Notes under the pieces: generated by a model
Told to the model about the DNA's origin: nothing
What the model saw: only the letters and a program-made list of their open reading frames with translations
The model's database searches: none
Part shown: positions 24,353 to 32,876 of the stretch, piece by piece
Layout: each line of letters starts with the position of its first letter
Numbering within the stretch: position 1 is the stretch's first letter
Program-made: the position numbers and the translations under genes
Source of the DNA: CAZWHE01 sp964633825
Lineage (GTDB): Bacteria > Planctomycetota > B15-G4 > CAYZWU01
Direction of reading: 5' to 3'
Assembly: GCA_964633825.1 (NCBI GenBank)
Contig: CAZWHE010000025.1
Coordinates: 1 to 32,929, forward strand
Length of the DNA stretch: 32,929 nucleotides

Positions 24353-26785
24353 CTATTCCACGGTCCACTCGAGGATGCCGCCTGAAAAACCTTTCCGCAG
24401 CACGACCTCGAGGCGGAGCGCCCTCGTGGTGACGGGCTCGAAAGAGACCCTGTTGAACCTGTCTTTTTCAATGCCGCCGGGGCCGCGGTTCGATACCTCT
24501 TTCCACTCGCCGTTGTCCTTGTACAGGACGCGCCACGAAGCCGGCACGCGGCATTCTCCCCGGCCGGTGTCGTCGAACCAGTATACGGCAACGGAGCCGA
24601 TTGTCTCGGTTTCGGCAAAATCATACTGGACCCACTCGGTGGTTCCCTTGTGATTCCAAAAGGTGAAACGCCGGATCTCGTGATCGGCCGAGCTCTTCGG
24701 CTCGGCCAGGTCGTTGAGAGCAATGGTGCTGTCGCTCCGCCAGGTGTGCGATGCGCGGGCGCGGCTCTTCGAGGCGATCGTGGGGGCCCCGGCCGGCCTG
24801 GCGGACGAAGGCCGGCTCGCAAGCCAGACCGCCATCTCGCCCGGGCCGCGGTGCGCCCAGGCGTAGTAGGGGATCGCCGTGAAGGGCTGCGTCTTGACAA
24901 TTGTTTTGCCGTCGCGGGTTGCGGCGGGGCCATCGGCCCCTTCAAAGACGGCCGGGATCGTCCCCGTGATGACAGTGACGCCGCCGAGAAGGTCCGGGCA
25001 ATGCTCGGCCTTCAGAGGGGCTTCTTCGGGCAGGGAGATGTTGTGCACTAGCCCGTGGTTGTCCGCCCATTCGGCGCAGTAGACGATGGGGCCGCGCTCG
25101 AGCGCGACCCGGCCTTGGTTCGCTTCCACCTTTTCGCTGCAGAGCACGCGCCGGATCGGCATGGGAAGAACGAGGTCGATCGTGTCCCCGTTCTTCCAGG
25201 TGCGCCGGATGCGGGTAAAGCCTTTCTCCATGACGAGGGGGAGCGGCCTGCCGTTCACGCGGAGCGACGGCTCTGCGGCGGGGGCCTTCTCGTAACGGTA
25301 GAGATCGCTCGGCACGGGCCTGCCGCGCGCCCATCCCGGGATGCGCAGGTTGAGGGCGAAGCTCCTCTCGCGGCCGGGCGTGACAATGATCCGGATCTTC
25401 CCGTCCCAGGGGTAGCGCGTTTTCTGCTCGAGGCGGATCGTTCCGTTGTCGAGGGCGACGGACGCGCCGCCCCCGATGTAGAGGTTGACAAAGACCGTGT
25501 CGTCCTTCGCGGCGTAGGCGTATCCGGGCAGGGAGGGGAGAAAACGGACCACATTGGCCGGGCAGCAGGAACAGCCGAACCAGGGCGAGCGCTCGTGGCT
25601 TCCGTCCGACTCGAGAGGATTGGGGTAGAAGAAGCTGTCGCCGCTGAGCGAGACGCCCGAGAGGAAGCCGTTGTAGATGACGCGCTCGAGCACGTCGATG
25701 TACTTCCCGTCGCCGTGGAGGAGGAAGAGGCGGTGGTTCCACATGGCGTTGGCGATGGCGGCGCACGTTTCGTTGTAGGCCGATAGGTTGGGAAGCTCGA
25801 AGTCGTTGCCGAAAGCCTCGCCGCTGTGGCGGGCGCCGATGCCGCCCGTGAGGTAGAGCTTCCGGGAAACGACGTTCTCCCAGATCCGGTCGATGGCGTC
25901 GGTGTAGCTCTTGTCGCCCGTGAGAGCGGCCGCGTCGGCCATGCCGGAATAGAGATACCCCGCCCGGACGGCGTGGCCCACTGCTTCGGACTGCTCCACG
26001 ACGGGCTCGTGGTCCTGGCAGTAGGCGCCGTAGAGCTCCCGGCCGCGGGGACGGCCGCGCTCGTCGAGAAAGAACTTGGCCAGGTCGAGATACTTCCTCT
26101 CGCCGGTCGCGAGATAGAGCTTGCAGAGGCCGATCTCGATCTCCTCGTGGCCGGGCACGTCGCGCTTACCATCGGGGCCGAAGACGGACGCGATCAGGTC
26201 GGCGTTCTTCAGCGCCGTGTCGAGGAGAGTGCGCTTCCCCGTCGCCCGGTAGTGGGCCGTTGCGGCTTCGTACAGGTGGCCCACGTTGTAGAGCTCGTGG
26301 CCGACGCGCACATTGGACCAGCGCACCGGGCCCGATGCGGGGGGTACCCTCTCCGGATCGATGGTGCGCACCGTGTAGAGGTAGCCGTCGTCCTCCTGTG
26401 CGGCCGCGATCTTGGCGATCAGGCCGTCGAGGTACTTCTCGAGCTTTTCGTCGGGGTGGAGGGAGAGGGAATAAGACGCGCCCTCGATCACCTTGAACAC
26501 GTCCGAGTCGTTGAAAAAGATGCCTACGAACTCCCCGTCCATCAGGCCCCCGGCCTTGGCGAAGTTGTCGATCCGGCCCGTCTCTTCGCACTTTCTGAAG
26601 TCGAAAGGGATCGTCACGAGGCGGTTCGTCTCGAGGCGCGGCAGCCAGAAGGCGTCGTCGATCGTCACGTCGGTGAACGGGACCGGCCGGAGCGGGTATT
26701 GGTTCGACCGTCCGCCTGCGCACGACACGGGTGCGGCAGACAGAACCACGATCATTAAGAACAGGAGCTTCGGGGTGTTCTTCAT
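24353..26785 (-). CDS. GH127-family glycosidase (beta-L-arabinofuranosidase-like) lipoprotein
   Basis: 810 residues. The N-terminus is an export signal ending in a lipobox-like P-V-S-C22. The catalytic part shows the GH127 (formerly DUF1680) signatures GGLMDGEFVGIF, YLYTVRTID, TGGIGARHSGEAFG, AYNETCAAIAN and WFGCSCCPANVVRF. By comparison with HypBA1, the likely zinc ligands are E339, C341, C407 and C408, with one of the paired Cys acting as nucleophile and E323 as acid/base; all are present. The C-terminal 150 residues contain a discoidin-like (F5/8 type C) segment (FTFWNHKGTTEWVQYDFAE, GSVAVYWFDD, ASWRVLYKDNGEW), probably for carbohydrate binding. Substrate is not certain; removal of beta-L-arabinofuranose from plant-type glycans is the family role. 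No clear ribosome site. First gene of a unit with the kinase downstream. Confidence 0.88.
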   Translation of the reverse strand: MKNTPKLLFLMIVVLSAAPVSCAGGRSNQYPLRPVPFTDVTIDDAFWLPRLETNRLVTIPFDFRKCEETGRIDNFAKAGGLMDGEFVGIFFNDSDVFKVIEGASYSLSLHPDEKLEKYLDGLIAKIAAAQEDDGYLYTVRTIDPERVPPASGPVRWSNVRVGHELYNVGHLYEAATAHYRATGKRTLLDTALKNADLIASVFGPDGKRDVPGHEEIEIGLCKLYLATGERKYLDLAKFFLDERGRPRGRELYGAYCQDHEPVVEQSEAVGHAVRAGYLYSGMADAAALTGDKSYTDAIDRIWENVVSRKLYLTGGIGARHSGEAFGNDFELPNLSAYNETCAAIANAMWNHRLFLLHGDGKYIDVLERVIYNGFLSGVSLSGDSFFYPNPLESDGSHERSPWFGCSCCPANVVRFLPSLPGYAYAAKDDTVFVNLYIGGGASVALDNGTIRLEQKTRYPWDGKIRIIVTPGRERSFALNLRIPGWARGRPVPSDLYRYEKAPAAEPSLRVNGRPLPLVMEKGFTRIRRTWKNGDTIDLVLPMPIRRVLCSEKVEANQGRVALERGPIVYCAEWADNHGLVHNISLPEEAPLKAEHCPDLLGGVTVITGTIPAVFEGADGPAATRDGKTIVKTQPFTAIPYYAWAHRGPGEMAVWLASRPSSARPAGAPTIASKSRARASHTWRSDSTIALNDLAEPKSSADHEIRRFTFWNHKGTTEWVQYDFAETETIGSVAVYWFDDTGRGECRVPASWRVLYKDNGEWKEVSNRGPGGIEKDRFNRVSFEPVTTRALRLEVVLRKGFSGGILEWTVE

Positions 26786-26847
26786 TGAATCAATCTGTTT
26801 TCAACAACCATTGTCTTTGACCGGATGCCATAATCTGAGAGGACCAT

Positions 26848-26864
26848 AAAAGATAACATCTTTT
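26848..26864. repeat. 7-bp inverted repeat in the divergent GH127/C45 intergenic region
   Basis: AAAAGAT, 3-nt spacer AAC, ATCTTTT, in the 133-nt AT-rich gap between the two divergent genes. This is a possible operator or a small hairpin. No confident promoter pair was found on either side. Confidence 0.4.
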
Positions 26865-26918
26865 GTCTCTCTTATTCAGTAGCTTCCTCTAAAGGGCTTT
26901 TCTAAACTCGCCGCAGTC

Positions 26919-28097
26919 ATGAATCCCATTACGCGACGCGCCTTTCTCTTCTCCTCGCTGAAGGGGGCGGCCGGCCTGGCTTTTCTCCCTCTGGCCGGGT
27001 GCAGGTCCCGCGCTCCATTCACGGGGGGAGCGCCCGGCGTCCCCGCCTATCCCCTCGTCGAAGCGGAGGGGACACACCGCGAGATCGGGAAGACCATCGG
27101 AGCGGCGATGAAAGGCCCGATCAGGAAGTACTTCTCACTATCCCGTGACTTTCCGCGATGCCGTGCTTTTCTCGGGCCCGGCAGGGAGAAAATCGAGAAG
27201 ATGCTCGGCCGCGTGCAGGCCCGCTTTCCCGATCTCGTCGAGGAGCTTGACGGCATGGCCGAAGCCCTCGATATTCCGTTCATGGATCTCTTCGCCTACA
27301 ACTGCCGGTCCGAGATCAGCCTCCTTTCGAGGAGAGCAAAGCGGCCCGACGCGCCGGGCTGCTCGACCATTGCTTTGAAGAGAAAGGGTCGATTGATCCT
27401 GGCCCACAACGAGGACGGCGACGACGCCAACAAGGGGAGAATGTTCCTCGTGAAGGCGACCCCGCCGAGCGGCGTGTCTTTCATCGCCTTCGTCTATCCC
27501 GGCCTCCTCCCCGGAAACGGGCCCGGCTTCAACAGCCTCGGCCTTTTGCAGACGACCAACTACATCCAGCCCCGCGAGGTGGCCGACGGCGTGCCCCGCT
27601 ACTTCATCGGCCGCGCCGTCCTCGAGGCGCGGAGCCTCGACGAGGCGGCGGCCCTGGCCACGACGGGCGAGCGCGCTTTTTCATGGCACCACAACCTCGC
27701 CTCTCTCCCCGAGGGACGCCTCCTGTCGGTCGAAACCTATCCGGGGAGGCATCACGTCCTCGATGTGAAGGGGCTGTACATTCACACGAACCACCTGATC
27801 CACCCCGAGATGGCAGCGCCCGGCGGGGGCACGCTCGACGTGCGCTACGAGTCGTCGCTCACGCGGTACCGCGTCCTCATCGAGGCAATCGAAAGGAACG
27901 GTCCGCCGGCGACGGCCCGCGGGATGGCCGCCCTCCTCTCTCTCCACGATGGACGGCCCTACAGCCCCTGCCGCCATCCCGAGGGCGACATCCACGGCGC
28001 CACCCTGGGAACGGCCCTCTTCGAGGGGAAGAGACCGGCCATGACCCTCTTTCACGGAAATCCCTGCAGCGCTCTCGAAAAGCGGTACGCATTCTAG
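26919..28097 (+). CDS. peptidase C45-type Ntn hydrolase (acyltransferase-like) with Tat lipoprotein signal
   Basis: 392 residues. The N-terminus reads T5-R-R-A-F-L-F, a Tat twin-arginine motif, then a hydrophobic stretch and lipobox L-A-G-C28. So the protein is probably exported folded and lipid-anchored. The body matches the C45 / acyl-CoA:6-aminopenicillanate acyltransferase group of Ntn hydrolases. The predicted self-cleavage and nucleophile site is G147-C148 (DAPGCSTIAL), followed by the family's AHNEDGDD. Members hydrolyse or transfer amide-bound acyl groups; substrates in environmental bacteria are mostly unknown. Cleavage before C148 would leave a lipid-anchored N-terminal chain and a new N-terminal Cys. 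The ribosome site is weak. A possible terminator follows about 70 nt after the stop. Confidence 0.82.
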   Translation: MNPITRRAFLFSSLKGAAGLAFLPLAGCRSRAPFTGGAPGVPAYPLVEAEGTHREIGKTIGAAMKGPIRKYFSLSRDFPRCRAFLGPGREKIEKMLGRVQARFPDLVEELDGMAEALDIPFMDLFAYNCRSEISLLSRRAKRPDAPGCSTIALKRKGRLILAHNEDGDDANKGRMFLVKATPPSGVSFIAFVYPGLLPGNGPGFNSLGLLQTTNYIQPREVADGVPRYFIGRAVLEARSLDEAAALATTGERAFSWHHNLASLPEGRLLSVETYPGRHHVLDVKGLYIHTNHLIHPEMAAPGGGTLDVRYESSLTRYRVLIEAIERNGPPATARGMAALLSLHDGRPYSPCRHPEGDIHGATLGTALFEGKRPAMTLFHGNPCSALEKRYAF

Positions 28098-28170
28098 CAG
28101 GAGCCCCGAAACAGAAGGGTGGTCCACCGATCACATGACCGTAAATCGAAAAGGTGCAGTCATCTACACG

Positions 28171-28210
28171 GCCGGCTCCTCTACACAGGCCGGCAGGGGA
28201 GACTCTTTTT
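28171..28210 (+). terminator. possible terminator after the C45 gene
   Basis: GCCGGC (28171-28176) pairs with GCCGGC (28189-28194) around a 12-nt loop, then a purine-rich stretch and CTCTTTTT. The stem is short and the U-tract is 10 nt away, so this is weak. The same place also holds an imperfect direct repeat CTACAC-GGCCGGC (28164 and 28181). Confidence 0.35.
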
Positions 28211-28315
28211 CGAGTGAATACCTGGAATTTTGCCTTGCCCCGGCCCCGGGGAATGCTAATAGGAAGACTGCCGGGTAGCCGATGAGAACCATTCTCTCGA
28301 AGAGGAGCCTTTGCG

Positions 28316-29113
28316 ATGAGACAAACACTTGGGCATGTGAAGCACTTTCTTCCAGGAATCGTCCTTCTTGCAGCGCTGGCGGGAATCTCGCCGGTTGCTA
28401 CAGGTCAGACAGCCACCGTGACCTACGACCTCGACAATGTCTGGCTGGATCCCGACGTCAGTCATCCCTGGGAACCCTCCCAGCAGATGACCGGTACCTT
28501 CGTATGGACCTACGACATAGGTGACTTCGAGAACGGAACCGGGCAGTTCACCGTCCTGAACATCCCCTGGTACAACCCGGGCCTTGCGGACCTGAACACC
28601 ACCATCGATCTCACATCCATCGAGATCACGCTCGTGGGCAACTACCACGATCGAGGGATCGACATTACCCTGTTTCTCCTCACACCTCTTTCGCCTAACC
28701 AGTCCTCGACGATCGACACCGTCATGAGCAAGTTCGAAATCCAGTACGGGGTCACCTACGAGGGGCATGTCGTGAGCGGGAACATCGTTCCAGATATCGC
28801 TCTTGGCCTCACCCTCGGGGGCACGTGCCCCGCCAACCTCCTCTTCACTGTCGACAGGGCTACACCGAACGGACAGGTCGCCCTCCTGTACGCGTACGGC
28901 ACGGGCTCGTTCGTCATTCCGGGCGGTTTCCCCTGCGCCGGGACAACGCTCGGCCTGAACAACACGGTCGCCCTGGGAGCGATGATCACCGCGGGCCCCG
29001 ACGGTGTGGCGGCGCTGAACACCTCCGTACCCCCGGCAGCGTGCGGCAACTTCTTCATCCAGGCACTCGATATCGCCACTTGCGGCACGAGCAACGTTGT
29101 GCTGCTGGAGTAG
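28316..29113 (+). CDS. secreted protein of unknown function with a C-terminal beta module
   Basis: 265 residues; GAGGAG (28302-28307) is 8 nt before ATG 28316. A signal peptide (LPGIVLLAALAGISPVATG) is probably cut near residue 30. The middle is beta-rich (TGTFVWTYDIGDFENGTGQF, IDLTSIEITLVGNYHDRGID). The last 80 residues (VALLYAYGTGSFVIPGG to ALDIATCGTSNVVLLE) resemble a C-terminal module seen in many exported proteins of environmental bacteria, with a similar layout at the end of the C25 protein in this window. I know no function for it. Upstream, 28098-28315 holds only the possible terminator and this ribosome site. Confidence 0.75.
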   Translation: MRQTLGHVKHFLPGIVLLAALAGISPVATGQTATVTYDLDNVWLDPDVSHPWEPSQQMTGTFVWTYDIGDFENGTGQFTVLNIPWYNPGLADLNTTIDLTSIEITLVGNYHDRGIDITLFLLTPLSPNQSSTIDTVMSKFEIQYGVTYEGHVVSGNIVPDIALGLTLGGTCPANLLFTVDRATPNGQVALLYAYGTGSFVIPGGFPCAGTTLGLNNTVALGAMITAGPDGVAALNTSVPPAACGNFFIQALDIATCGTSNVVLLE

Positions 29114-29231
29114 CGTTCAATCCTGAAACCAATTGTTCGGGATCCACAGTAGGAATTGATGAAACATCCCGGCTAGAAGCACAGACTGATCCACATCCTC
29201 CGATAAGGGCGCAGGAGCAGGGCCTGCGGCC

Positions 29232-29258
29232 GGGCTCCGGGGAAAAGCTCCATTTTTT
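29232..29258 (+). terminator. possible terminator between the 28316 gene and the PQQ pseudogene
   Basis: GGGCT / AGCTC stem (one G-U pair) around a 9-nt loop, then CATTTTTT. It lies about 120 nt past the stop, with a GC-rich stem and a run of six T. It is short, so only moderately likely. The rest of the 272-nt interval holds an inverted repeat ATCGC-8nt-GCGAT at 29329-29346 and no gene. Confidence 0.4.
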
Positions 29259-29385
29259 CGGCAAAATTGTCTCAAACAGCGTGAAACCCATCGCGCCATT
29301 TTGATATTTAAAGGCCCGTGAATGAAAAATCGCATGATATGGCGATAGAACGACTTTTTTTCATCATGTTAGGAGGGTGTTTCCC

Positions 29386-30465
29386 ATGAAAACCGTTCAA
29401 ATCATATTATTCACGGTTCTTTTTCTATTTATTGCCGGGGCCCGCGGGATCTGCCAGGTCGAGCCCCCATGGGGGCAGTTCGGCCGCGACATGCATCATT
29501 CCTGCCGCTCGCCGTACCAGGGCCACGCCGGGACGATCGAATCGACCTCGGCGATCGACTAGGCGAGGGGACGCGTCTATTTCGGGCGGGGCGACGGGCA
29601 TGTCTATGCGCTCGATCCCGACGGGAACTCTCTGGGAAGATTCAATGTCGGCACCAGCTGCAGGTCGTTCTGGGCGCTCCCGCGATCCATGAAAGCCGGG
29701 TCGGTAGAACCATCTACTTCGCGGCCAAGCGAACCCTCTATGCGTTCGAGGGATATCCCGACGCGAGTACCCTTCTGTGGAAGTACAAGGGGTCGTGGGG
29801 GGAAAGATTTCTCATTCCGTCCATCAGCGATGACGGGGAGACGGTCTACGTCACTTCGTACATCTATTACGGCCAGGGAAAGGTCCATGCCGTAAAGGCC
29901 GCCGCCGGAAAGTCCAAATGGGATTCTCCTTTCACGGTCGGAGAACAGGGCGCAGGCAATGTCTTTGTCGGCGCTCCTGAGGATGGGGGGGTATCTCTAC
30001 ATCGGTTCGGACGGACCGAACGACAGCGATCCCCTTCCGCACCTCTACATTCTCGAGGATCTGGGCACGACCTGGGCCTATGCGCCTGTTCCCGATCCCG
30101 AGATCGAATTCCCGGACTCGCGAAAGGTCTCCTCTCCCGCCATCGATCTGGACGGCGACCTCTACGTCGTTGCCGGTGGAATGACGGACGGCCTCACCCA
30201 CTTGAACGGCAGGGTGTGCGCTCTCCGCTCGGATGGAATCCCCAAGAAGACGCGTTCAGGAAAGGACTTTGTCGTCGAGCTCGATCACCCCACGATGGGC
30301 CTCTCGGCACTGTCGATCGGAGAGAACGGCGTGCTTTACATCGGAGATTCAGCCGCGTACGAACACAACTCGGCTGACAAGGACAACATCCCCCATCTCT
30401 TCGCCATCGGGGAAAGACCGAATCCCATGCCCATGAAGGTGACGAACGCCATACGCCTCAAGTAA
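29386..30465 (+). pseudogene. PQQ-like beta-propeller secreted protein, broken by one stop and two frameshifts
   Basis: Start ATG 29386 with AGGAGG 9 nt upstream and a signal peptide (VQIILFTVLFLFIAGARG). The mature start PPWGQFGRDMHHSCRSPYQG resembles the usual opening of PQQ-propeller proteins. Three lesions follow. A TAG at 29560 lies between TSAID and ARGRVYFGRGDGHVYALD. A -1 shift falls near 29665-29685, moving to the frame that reads GAPAIHESRVGRTIYFAAKR. A +1 shift falls at a run of seven G (29985-29991), returning to the frame that reads GGYLYIGSDGPND through to the TAA at 30463. Each segment still reads as good propeller sequence, so decay is recent or some lesions are sequence errors. 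If repaired, the protein would have about 359 residues. Confidence 0.75.
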
Positions 30466-30570
30466 CCAGTGAACGGCCTCCCTGTCTGATCGGGGAGATC
30501 GTCCCGTTTCATTATAGTCCGCCTCAGGGTGGATGCTTCCTTCACGTCCTATCGCCGGCAATAGAAAAGC

Positions 30571-30591
30571 GGCCCTGCGGCCTCGTTTTTT
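30571..30591 (+). terminator. possible terminator after the PQQ pseudogene
   Basis: GGCC-CTGC-GGCC followed by TCG and six T (30586-30591), about 105 nt past the pseudogene stop and 60 nt before the S9 gene. The stem is only 4 bp. A second candidate fold (CGGG / CCCG then TTT, 30491-30509) lies closer to the stop. Confidence 0.4.
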
Positions 30592-30653
30592 GTAAACTGT
30601 TCTCTTCATCCTGATTTTCGTTTTTTGGTTACTGTTGTTGAGAGGTGTCCGCC

Positions 30654-32708
30654 GTGTTCAAAACAATCCCAGTCATTGCCGCAGCATTTCTTCTTTCTTT
30701 CCTTTGTGCCGCCGTTCCGGCGAGCGAGACTCCTGTCCGCGATCACGACATCGTACCCGAGGACTACTTCGATATCGCAACCGTCTTCGCCTGCGTCGTT
30801 TCGCCGGGCGGACAGTATGCGGCCTATGTGGAAAGCCGCTGGGGCCGCGGCAAGGAGGGGCGCAAGAACGATCTCTGGAGCATCGACCTGGACACGCACG
30901 AGCGGGTCCGGCTCACCTTCGACGGCTTCGGCGCCGGCGGGCCGGCCTGGGACCCGGGGGACAGGTGGATCTACTTCACAGGCCGGAGCAAGCGCGCGGG
31001 CGAAGAGAAACCGCCCTATGACGGTTCGAGGCAGGTCTGGCGGATCGCACCGGGCGGGGGCGAGCCCTTTCCGGTGACGCGGGTGAAAAGGGGCGTCAAG
31101 AGCTTCGATCTCGCGCGGGACGGGAAAAACCTCTACTACACGACAACAAAGGAGGTTTACGACGACGAGTGGAAGGAGCTGCGGCAGCAATACTCCCACC
31201 TCGAATACGGCCACGGCGTGACCGACATGAACGCGATCTGGAAGCTCGACCTCGACGGCTGGCGCGCCGAAGAGGTCCTTCCCGCAAAGCGCGTTATCCA
31301 TGAGATAGCGCTCTCGCCCGACGGGAAGAAGATCGCCATGGTGACCACGGCCGACAACGAAACGATCTTCAAGGAGGGATGGTCGCGCGTCGACGTTCTC
31401 GACCCGGCGAACGGCGCGATCGAGGTGTTGACTCCCCCGGAATGGCGAAAAACCCACCCGTCCCCCTTCGGCTGGCTCGGAGAGGCGGCCTGGTCCGCAG
31501 ACAGCGGGGCGCTCGCCTTCTCCATCGCTTTCGACGGATACGCCACGCTGATCTATGTTGGCGAATGGAGAGACGGCCGCGCCGAGGTGCGCGAGGTCGA
31601 ACGCCCTCGCCCGGCCGCTCATGACGGCGCCCTCCAGTGGCGGGGCGCTTCCCGCACCCTCTGTTTCCGCGGGGAGGAGCGAGCGCGCGTTCGTGCCTTT
31701 GCGATCTCGGATGTGCGCGACGGCGGCCAGGGTCCGGCGTCGATCCTGACGGTGGGTGACGTGGCGATCGGTGATTTCGGATTCGACGAATCGGGCGAAC
31801 GCATGGTGGCCGTCATCGAGACGGCGAAACGTCTCAACAACATCTATCTTTTTGAGAACAACAGGAGCAAATGCATCACCAATCTCAATCCCCAGGCCGA
31901 CAGGTGGAAGCTGCCCGGGATCACGGTTTACAAATGGACGGGTGCAGACGGCGACAAAATCGAAGGCATCCTCGAACTGCCGCCGGGTTACAGTATGTCG
32001 GACGGCCCACTCCCGCTGATCGTGGAACTGCACGGCGGGCCCACGGCGTCGACCCGGCTCCGCCTCCGTCTCTGGATCTACGGCCGGGCGCTCATGGCCG
32101 CCAAGGGCTACGCTCTGATCAGCCCCAACTACCACGGCTCCACGGGATACGGCGACGAATTCACGGCCAAGCTGGTGGGACGGGAGAACGACATCGAGGT
32201 GATCGACATACGGACCGGCATCGACGCCCTGGTCCGGGACGGAATCGCCGATCCCGACAGAATCGGCGTGATGGGGTGGAGCAACGGCGGCTTCCTGACG
32301 AACAGCATGATCACGTCCGCTCCCGGTCTCTTCAAGGCGGCGAGCAGCGGCGCCGGTGTGCTCGACCAGGTGATCCAGTGGGCGACGGAAGACACGCCCG
32401 GCCACGTGATCAACTACATGGAGGGGCTGCCCTGGGAAAAGCCGGAGGCCTACGTCAAGGGATCTCCCCTCTACAAACTGCACAAAGTCAAAACCCCCAC
32501 GCTGATCCACGTGGGCGGATCGGACCCCCGAGTGCCGGCCGCGCACAGCCGGGCCCTCTACCGGGCGCTCTACCACTATCTCGACATTCCCGTGGAGCTC
32601 GTTGTTTACCCCGGCGAAGGCCACGGCCTCAGCACGTACGAAAACCGCCTGGCCAAGATGAAATGGGACCTGGCTTGGTTTGATAAGTATTTATTGAATA
32701 AGAAATAA
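30654..32708 (+). CDS. secreted S9-family (prolyl oligopeptidase-type) serine peptidase
   Basis: 684 residues from GTG 30654, which has AGAGG 8 nt upstream; an in-frame GTG at 30645 is possible. The signal peptide is FKTIPVIAAAFLLSFLCAA. Residues about 40-400 are a WD-like/TolB-type beta-propeller (blades such as ALSPDGKKIAMVTTAD, AAWSADSGALAFSIAF) that gates access to the active site. The C-terminal alpha/beta-hydrolase domain has LIVELHGGPT (oxyanion region), nucleophile S543 in GVMGWSNGGFL, D624 in HVGGSDPRVP and H657 in YPGEGHGLS. The triad is complete, so it should cleave oligopeptides outside the cytoplasm. The product could feed a POT-type transporter such as the one at 12582, but that is speculation. 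Probably transcribed alone. Confidence 0.9.
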   Translation: MFKTIPVIAAAFLLSFLCAAVPASETPVRDHDIVPEDYFDIATVFACVVSPGGQYAAYVESRWGRGKEGRKNDLWSIDLDTHERVRLTFDGFGAGGPAWDPGDRWIYFTGRSKRAGEEKPPYDGSRQVWRIAPGGGEPFPVTRVKRGVKSFDLARDGKNLYYTTTKEVYDDEWKELRQQYSHLEYGHGVTDMNAIWKLDLDGWRAEEVLPAKRVIHEIALSPDGKKIAMVTTADNETIFKEGWSRVDVLDPANGAIEVLTPPEWRKTHPSPFGWLGEAAWSADSGALAFSIAFDGYATLIYVGEWRDGRAEVREVERPRPAAHDGALQWRGASRTLCFRGEERARVRAFAISDVRDGGQGPASILTVGDVAIGDFGFDESGERMVAVIETAKRLNNIYLFENNRSKCITNLNPQADRWKLPGITVYKWTGADGDKIEGILELPPGYSMSDGPLPLIVELHGGPTASTRLRLRLWIYGRALMAAKGYALISPNYHGSTGYGDEFTAKLVGRENDIEVIDIRTGIDALVRDGIADPDRIGVMGWSNGGFLTNSMITSAPGLFKAASSGAGVLDQVIQWATEDTPGHVINYMEGLPWEKPEAYVKGSPLYKLHKVKTPTLIHVGGSDPRVPAAHSRALYRALYHYLDIPVELVVYPGEGHGLSTYENRLAKMKWDLAWFDKYLLNKK

Positions 32709-32737
32709 GGATCAGATTGCTCATTCTGCTCGATCAC

Positions 32738-32763
32738 AAATCCCGGTCATAAATCCGGGCCAT
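32738..32763 (+). repeat. 13-nt tandem repeat upstream of the last gene
   Basis: AAATCCCGGTCAT is followed directly by AAATCCGGGCCAT (11 of 13 identical). The pair also contains CCCGG-8nt-CCGGG (32742-32759), which could fold as a 5-bp hairpin after the S9 gene, but no U-tract follows at once. Confidence 0.55.
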
Positions 32764-32788
32764 AATGAGAATGGTGTCTTTCATTATG
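32761..32788. repeat. 8-bp inverted repeat overlapping a promoter -35
   Basis: CATAATGA, 12-nt spacer, TCATTATG (perfect arms). The right arm overlaps the candidate -35 at 32778-32783, as expected for a repressor or activator site. Confidence 0.5.
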
Positions 32789-32806
32789 CAAAAATATTAG
32801 TATAAT
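32778..32806 (+). promoter_or_regulatory. candidate promoter for the last, partial gene
   Basis: Perfect -10 TATAAT (32801-32806), 17-bp spacer, weak -35 CTTTCA (32778-32783, 3 of 6 matches), about 70 nt before the ATG at 32877. The surrounding DNA is clearly AT-rich compared with the genes. Confidence 0.5.
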
Positions 32807-32876
32807 CATTCTTGGATTGCTTAGAGGCCCTAAACCCGTATCCGTCCGAATCCCAAAAAAATGTAAGGAGTGAGCG

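Noticed and set aside
30606..32624. Long minus-strand open frame opposite the S9 peptidase gene
   Set aside because: Shadow of a gene with a complete catalytic triad on the plus strand; composition is unlike a real protein.
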